Shown here piece by piece: positions 57,160 to 64,000 of a stretch of 64,000 nucleotides of DNA. Position numbers and translations under genes: made by a program. The stretch lies in NCBI RefSeq assembly GCF_964275005.1, contig NC_092692.1, forward strand, positions 16,517,506 to 16,581,505, given 5' to 3'. The notes under the pieces are model-generated. The model was not told where the DNA came from. It saw only the letters and a list, made by a program, of their open reading frames with translations, and ran no database searches. This stretch comes from Diadema setosum (taxonomy: Eukaryota > Echinodermata > Echinoidea > Diadematoida > Diadematidae). Each line of letters starts with the position of its first letter. Position 1 is the stretch's first letter.

Positions 57160-60100
57160 ATGGAAGCTGTCAGTTCTTCCACGAACGAACTTGTCGAAAA
57201 AGTACTGAAGAATGCAGCGGAGGAACAGAAAAAATTCAAGTCTATTGATGTCAGTCGTGATATAGAACTCAACATAGACGTTGGGAATCTATTGGTAGTA
57301 GATCCTAATACACTGGACTTGAAGGCTTTCGGGTAAGCATTTGAGTGATTGATACCGGTACAGGTTCCTGCTCGGTGCTAGTGTAGAATCTAGTGATCTT
57401 GATCTTGTAAATAAGTTTACACAAATTGTACAATGTATTTAAAATGTTACCTAAAATATAAGGTTAACGATAAACATGCCAGACTAGAGATCAGTGATCT
57501 CTAATTTAGTCTCTACCTTGTCTACACTGCTGTATGTTGCTCCATACAAGCCGAGATATCAGCTGTAATATGTTTACAACCCACACTAAAGTTATTAAAC
57601 GTTAGACTATGCAACTTGCAAGTGTACCACCATGACCACAGAATTGATACTTGGGAGTGAACCACATCTAAAAAAGACTATATCTGTGGCGCCTACATTT
57701 GCATACCGGGTATTTGCCATGCATGTTTTGAATAAAGTAGTGTACCGGTATGATTATATTGCATAATATGTGGAGAAAATTGTTTGTTGTTGCATACGTA
57801 TGCATTTACAGGTAGATTCTAGTTTAATTGTATTTAAAAAAAAAAAAAAAAGCATTTGGTCTGTGCATGAAATATGAAATACTGGTTTATATGCAAATTT
57901 ACCTTATGCCAGCGCCAGATTGTTATGGTCCATGGTGCAATGTTAACCCCTGAACTTGAATACGCTCTGTCGTCTGTAATTCTGCAAGTTTCAACAACTG
58001 TTTGTACACTGCACTGTATACATGTAGGCCCTCAGGGGTCGCACTTAACTTTTTTTTTTTTAACTAGCCAGGCGGACTACTTAGAATCAATTTTGACACT
58101 GAAGCAATACATTGTATTTTGGCTAGCCAGACGGACTAGTAACTTCAGAATTTTATGATTTTTAGCTAGTCCGACATGATTTTGGGTGGCCAATGGCCAG
58201 CGGACCATCGCCAATTTCGAACCCTGTACGTATACAATGTGCATTATTTTATGGCAGTGTGATCAGTACAGTAACGAGTATTCACTCTCCTACTCGTACA
58301 TAAACCTCAAGTGGTTATGATAATGATACTGTCATATTCATGAATCAATCATAGAGGCTATCACTCACAAGAGAAAAGGAAGAATAACTATAACAGCCGT
58401 ATACTGTGTGTGATACAACTTACAAGTGTACAATGTACACATGTATGTCACTATTTTTCGCTTCTTGTCAAGGAGTATCATGTCTAATGTCTAAATGACA
58501 ATGTCTGTGTCCCCCCCCCCCCCCCCCCCCCCCCCGTAGTCAGACAGTCAACCATACACATTCATATACAATCGGACATTGAATGCTTTTCCAGATTCTT
58601 AGAGTCACATGGAAATTCATGTTTGACCCCAGGCTATCAAAGGTTTGTTGGAAGGGAAGATCAAACCCCAACACAGTTTTTGTCAAATCCAGCGGAGGTG
58701 AGGGGAGACTAAGGGATCGCCTGCGGCACCTGTCCTTCCGTCCGTTGTCGTCCGTCTGTCCGTCCGTCCGTTGTCGTCCGTCTGTCCGTCCGTCCGTCCG
58801 TCCGTCCGTCGTCTGTCCGTAATGCTACAAAAACTTCAATAACTCTTTACTCTGGGCTTCAATTGCAATCAAACTTCGAGGGAAGAGGGGTCATACAAAG
58901 TTTCACATTTTACCATAAAATGTATTTGAAGATCACCTCAAGGTCAAATCTCACAGGCAGGGGTCAATGAACTTTAGGGCCCAATGAAGTTTTTATGGTG
59001 CGTTTCTATTTGGGTCATAACTTTTGATCCATAACTCCATTTGTGACTAAACTTGGATGGTAGATGTCCCTTGGGGAATGGGGTGCTGTTCGTTATTCTT
59101 AAGGTTCGCTATTCCGAAGGTTCGTTATTCCGAAGGGTCATTAATACGAAACACGCAAATTCCCTATACCTAGAGGTTCGTTAATCCGAAAATGAAAAAG
59201 GGTTCGTTAATCCGAAAATATGTGGCGTTATTCCGAAGGTTCGTTACTCCGAAGATTGGTTAATCCGAAAATGAAATACGGAACAATGAACCTTCGGAAT
59301 AACGAATCTTAGGAATAAAGAGCCTTCGGAACAACGAACCTTCGGAATAACGAGCTGTAACCGGGGAATGGATGGTCACCACAAGGTCAATGGTCACAAG
59401 CATGGGTCAACGAACTCTTAGAGCCCAATGTTATGTTTTTATGGCGCGTTTCTATTATGGGTCATAACTTTTGATCCGTGTACGTTTGTGACTAAACTTG
59501 GATGGTAGATGTCCCTTGGGGAGTGGATGATCACCACAAGGTCAAAGGTCACAAGCAGGGGTCAACGAACTTTTAGAGCCCAATGTTAAGTTTTTATGGC
59601 ACGTTTCTATTATGGGTTATAACTTATAATAACTTACAATTTCTTGTACCGGTATGGGCGAGACACATTATGGCACTTGCCTTGTTTTGGGGTTTTTTGT
59701 TTGTTTTTTTTTTTTAAGAACTGTGGAAAGAAAGCCAGCCCAGCATGCTTTGCAGCATAACATACGCAGTAAGCACATTAGAGAATTGGAGGAAACATCA
59801 CAAAGCCGCACTACCTTCACAGTACCCCTATTTTGACATTTTTTTTCTTTCTTGGGAGGGGAGTAGATTTGAAACTTACAGCTGTACATCTGTACCTATT
59901 GGGACCCTTTTTCAGGATTATTCAGTTATGATTTTAAAAATCCCCTAATTAAAAATATATCGGGGAAACTTTCCTCTAAGACTGCCTATTTCAATGATTT
60001 TTCAGGATTTCTTCCCAAAATGAGCTCCTAAAACATACCCCTTTTTCCCAAAATTGGGAATGCGCATGTGGTACAGATGACCACCTGGATTTGATTGAAT

Positions 60101-63100
60101 ACATTATTTTAAAACCAGAGTTTGTTTCCAGTAAGAAATGGGGTAATTCTAGAAGCAAGATCTTTCTTATTTTTGCAGATCCAAGAAAGAAGAGTATGTG
60201 GCGTCGCTAGCAAGAGATGGAACGCAACTTCTATTCAATGATTTATGGAAGGTACGAAATTAGCCTTACTTGTAGGTCTGTCTTTCAGAGCTCAGTTGAT
60301 TGTTCTTGTTAGATTATTGATGCAAGATACTGTACCGTAGAATGGCATAGTGATGCAGGTAAACAGTGTAAAGACAAAGCTTACAATACCAATCTTTTCC
60401 CACTCTTTGTCCCTTAATCAATGTATTTACCAAGGTATTTAAATAAAGGAAGAGAGAGGAAAAGACAAAAATCCAATGAGTTGTGGCATGTGTATAGGTT
60501 CAAAGAAACCTACAATTGTCTCCCAAATGCTGTACAAATATCAAATTCTTGTGGCAACAATGTTTTAGTACAAGAGCAGTAGAACACACTGCAAGATTTA
60601 GTATACAAATTCAGACAAATTATACCACTAGTGTACATACACACTTTACAGTATGTGAATACTGTACAGTATTTATAAGAATGTGTAGAAAAGTCAGTCA
60701 GAGATACTTTTGTAGCTCTTGTGCAGTTTTGAAAGATTCTCCTTTTTTTTTTGTCATTACTATTAAATTCATGTAGCTCCCTGTGCAACGTGTGGACGAG
60801 GCGATCACAGTTAAGGTGGGTTGACTTGGATGTTTTGGTACAATTGTAGTCCCATTATTTGTTTCTTGAATTGTTAATGTATTGATCTGTTTGTAAAGTG
60901 ATGATGCGGTTTGGGATTGATTTTATGTCTTGCGTACATAGTGTACGGTAAGAACTCATACAGTGTACTATTTGGATTGAATTTAAATATATTTAAAACT
61001 AAAAAGTGGTCTATTCTATGGAGCTCTGCCCAAAAGTGGTGACCTGCAAATTCCAATTTGTAGTTTTTAAAATGTGTTTATGATCCGCAATCGCTGCTAA
61101 CAGACAGTATCAATAGTATCAGAGCTTCTAAAGAAATCTCTTGAGTTATTAAACTCAAGAGATTTCTTTAGAAGCTCTGTCTTTGCAAAGAAAATGTGTT
61201 GCTTTACATGTACATTGTACATGTACAAATGTACCATTCATGAAAGATGATGAGTAGAGTCCCCCCCCCCCCTTCAGATTCTTTCCAGTGTTGTGCTCTG
61301 ACTGATAGTATGATGGTATGCATTACTGAAATTACAGTTTACATTGTATGTCTACACATTATGATATCAGATGGCAATGATTTGTGGTTGAAACCAGGGC
61401 CCCATTTCATAAAAAAGTTGATATGATAGTAACTCTTGCTGAAATAGAAATTGTCATGATAATGACAAGAATCCAGCTTTCTGATTGGTTGTTGCTATGA
61501 GAAGCAAGAATTGCTGTCCTAACATTTTTTTTTTTTTAATATGAAACATTTTTTTTTTTTAATATGAAACATTACCCAGAAGTTACATAGTCGTATATTT
61601 ATTACTTGTTGTTTTCTGTTGCACACCACAGCTCCCAGAACCTACCACAGTACTTCCTAGAGAGAAACATGTAAGTACAAAATGCAAACATGTAGGTCTT
61701 GCCCTGGTGTCATGCCCAGTAATTGAATGGATTGATGAATAGATAAATAAAATATTGTGTCTCAGAGTAATTGGGTGACTGGGGAAAATGGAAGATAGAT
61801 CGATAATAAAAAGAATGATTAGGATGTTATTAAAGTATTAAAGAGTAAATGTTTCATTGGCAACAATATTTTTACACACTTGCTCCAAGGAGCAGTAGAG
61901 ACACACTGCATTACTTAGTATTTAAACGTCAGATAAAGTATACCACCAGTATACATACACACATGATGTAAATTATACTGTATTTCAGAATGTGTAGAAT
62001 GTGTGTTTGTGTATTTTTTTCCTTTATAGGTGAACATTGTTTGTATGACTGCTGTTAAATGCAAATACTCTTTAAGATAAAAAGTGATCTTGTCCAAGCC
62101 AGTTCCCAATAAAGTCATACATTATTCTTGTTGGCTATCTGCACATAGTAATAGAATCAAGTATGGTGTGCAAAATCTTCAATCTCAGATCAGATTTTGA
62201 TTTATCTACAGGTACGTTTTTGTCGTGTCTTGAATTCACCTTATGCATTCTTTACCAATCTTTAGTAATGCCACTGTTGAGAGAAGAAGTTTCTTGACAG
62301 TCCTCTCAAAAATACTCTCTTAACTTTGTCACAGATGAGTGTATCCTTTGTTTTGCTTGCCAGGTTTATGCTGTTACATCATTGCACAACATTTTCCTCC
62401 CTCTCACCCTTCTGCCCATTAGGGCAAGTGCCCATTTAATGCATAACTTGCTCATCAGGGAGCCATGACGTACCGGTAATAGATTTCCCAGTCCAGTGGG
62501 CATGTGGTTCTGTGGTGCCCTAGCTGTGAAAGTACATGTATGACCTGTCCCTCGTGAAATTCATTCTGAAGCTTGTCATTTGTCGGCAGGTGCCAAAGAA
62601 GAGACCAGCCACAAAGTGGGAGCAGTATGCCAAGCTGAAGGGCATCCAGAAGAGGAGAAAGCCTGGAAAAGTCTGGGATGATGAAGAACAGGTTGGTACA
62701 GTACAACCATGTAGGGCTACATGGTACAACTCTGGATGAGACAACAGCTCACCATTCATAATTTGAAATGTAGAGCATTAAAGAAAAAAAAAATCCCTCC
62801 ACACAAAATGAAACATGGAAGGGTCCGGTCATATGCTGTGTGGCATACATTGCAGAAAGAGGAGCATGTGTCCAGTTGTATCAACATTACATTTGCAGTA
62901 TTACTATTTTTCTTTTCTTCTTCTTTTGATATTTTTTTGTATTTTTATTGGCCACGGGCAGAATGTAAGGTACATGTACAGTACGCAAGTATTGTACAGT
63001 CACATGTTCATATTAAAGATGGATCATGTTACTATTGTCATTTCTTCAGTGTGGACTGACAAAGGCCAAATAGAAAATAATAAAACAGTAAACAACAACA

Positions 63101-63978
63101 AAAAAAGAAAGATAATTCATGTCTATACAATTGGAAGCTTGTCAAAGAGAATAAGAGATTATGTCTGTGTATACAGGATATCTGAGAGACTCCCTGTTTG
63201 TCTGTTATTTGTACACATCATGATTTTTCTTTGGTTTTGCATTGTCTTCCTTGTATAGAAATGGATCCCCCGCTATGGTTACAAGAGTAAGAATGACCTG
63301 AAACGTGACTGGATGCTAGAGGTGCCAGACAATGCAGGTAAATTTCACCGACCTTTAACCTCAACCTTTGGCGAATGAAAGCTCTGAAATAAAGTTCCTA
63401 ATTTTTTTAACTACTTGTAGCCAACATGTCAAATAATTGACATTGATTTACATTGTATCAGATGAAAATGTACCTATTGCATCATTAACTGCACCATATT
63501 CAATCTCTGTAGTGAAGAAGTTATCTTTTGAAAGTTTTTGTGGTTTGATAGGATGTCTGATACCCCCCCCCCCCCAAAAAAAAAGAAAAAGAAAAAAAAA
63601 AAGATAATATTAGGAAACACTTTTTTTTTTTCAAATTAAATCTACCTTTTCAAATACAAATAGGAATCGGAGCTCTGTTTTACTGTCTCAGTAAAAATCT
63701 GTGCCCTTTGCAAGCAAAACCTTTGCTAGCAGATCAGTTTTTGAAGCTGTCTCATTCATTTTGATCAATCAAGTTAGTCTATGTATCCATGTTCTTTCAT
63801 CAGGCCTATGTAGACCATGATGATTTACCAGTCTTGACATGTTTAACCCTTCTCGTCCTGTGTGTTGAAGATCCATATGAAGATCAGTTTGCCAAGAAGA
63901 AGAAAGCCAAGCAGGAGAGGGTTGCCAAAAATGAGCTTCAGAGACTCAGGAACATTGCGAGACAGAGGAAGGGGAAAG
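57160..63978 (+). CDS. RRS1: Ribosome biogenesis regulatory protein RRS1 homologue (3' end beyond window)
   Basis: Seven exons are visible: 57160-57332, 60179-60251, 60777-60815, 61632-61670, 62590-62691, 63259-63337 and 63871-63978, with GT-AG borders and matching phases, about 204 codons. Conserved segments are LNIDVGNLLVVDPN, EYVASLARDGTQLLFNDLW, LPEPTTVLPREK, RPATKWEQYAKLKGIQKRRK, VWDDEEQKWIPRYGYKS and DPYEDQFAKKKKAKQERVAK then NELQRLRNIARQRK. In other organisms RRS1 works with RPF2 to load the 5S RNP (5S rRNA, RPL5, RPL11) onto the pre-60S particle in the nucleolus. Mammalian RRS1 is intronless; this one is split. The C-terminal basic tail is cut off by the window. Confidence 0.95.
58030..58228. 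mobile_element. Possible hAT-like MITE in RRS1 intron 1
   Basis: Left end CAGGGGTCGCACTTAACTTT and right end complementary to CAGGGTTCGAAATTGGCG, with ACTAGCCAG(G/A)CGGACTA repeated inside. CAGGG ends are typical of hAT; no clear 8-bp duplication was found. Confidence 0.45.
58680..59650. repeat. Dispersed repeat with TCCGTCCG minisatellite
   Basis: A (TCCG)n/(TCTG)n tract at 58735-58820 leads into GTAATGCTACAAAAACTTCA and then two related units (about 59020-59075 and 59458-59530) containing AACTTTTGATCC and GACTAAACTTGGATGGTAGA then TGTCCCTTGGGGA. A MITE interrupts it at 59082. Confidence 0.75.
59082..59362. mobile_element. MITE of TTCGTTATTCCGAAGG repeats with 9-bp target duplication
   Basis: GGGGAATGG occurs immediately on both sides (59073-59081, 59363-59371). 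Ends are roughly inverted (GG..CTGTTCGTTATTC against GGTTACAGCTCGTTATTCCG). The inside is almost wholly GGTTCGTTA(A/T)TCCGAA repeats in both orientations. A 9-bp duplication fits MULE-type elements. The related unit near 59520 shows the intact site TTGGGGAGTGGATG. Confidence 0.82.
61120..61179. repeat. Perfect 28-bp hairpin with 4-base loop (RRS1 intron 3)
   Basis: 61120-61147 and 61152-61179 are exact inverted copies around ATTA, in otherwise unique intronic sequence. Confidence 0.9.
61395..61530. mobile_element. Possible MITE with GGGCCCCATTTCATAAAA end
   Basis: The left edge reads AGGGCCCCATTTCATAAAAA, followed by CTGATTGGTTGTTGCTATGA, the same style as the GGGTGTTTCATCAAC element at 36196 (which has TGATTGGCTGAG and TTACTATGGTGA). 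The right end is unclear. Confidence 0.35.
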
Positions 63979-64000
63979 GTAATAATGACACACCCTGAGC

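Overview
The window is nuclear DNA from a metazoan. It has spliced genes with GT-AG introns, a ribosomal protein gene with a 5'TOP start, many LINE, MITE and satellite repeats, and low gene density. The repeat style and the death-domain gene duplicates suggest a marine deuterostome, most likely an echinoderm; that is an inference and the species cannot be read from the sequence.

Host genes. (1) Tandem death-domain paralogues: the last coding exon of one copy lies at 1998-2280, and a second copy has its first exon at 36493-36751 and its last exon at 41440-41746. Both last exons sit in a duplicated block (about 1998-5756 and 41440-45209). By hand count the coding differences are overwhelmingly amino-acid-changing. 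(2) RPL18 on the minus strand (ATG 56911-56913, stop 49175-49177, six exons, 188 residues). (3) RRS1 on the plus strand (ATG 57160, seven exons seen, cut by the window end). RPL18 and RRS1 diverge from one gap of about 220 bp and serve the same pathway: a large-subunit protein and a large-subunit assembly factor.

Mobile DNA fills the rest. 1-1934 is a Tigger/pogo-like element with an internal 193-bp tandem repeat. 6998-9738 is a TIR element filled with satellite. 10440-33065 is a set of nested insertions: a GC-rich TIR element holds a LINE, the LINE holds a 20.8-kb TIR-flanked insertion (10911-31732), and that insertion holds a 2.9-kb TIR element (15453-18370), a 5.06-kb LTR element (19549-24606), two 178-bp MITEs, arrays of AGGTCA-type repeats and unrecognised coding relics. 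33240-34818 is a second copy of the GC-rich element with a minisatellite inside. 35179-36149 is piggyBac-like. 46117-47291 is a TIR element inside a tRNA-Ala-like sequence. Introns of RPL18 and RRS1 hold further MITEs.

The strongest leads are the 20.8-kb insertion, whose removal restores an uninterrupted LINE reading frame, and the fast-changing death-domain exon pair.
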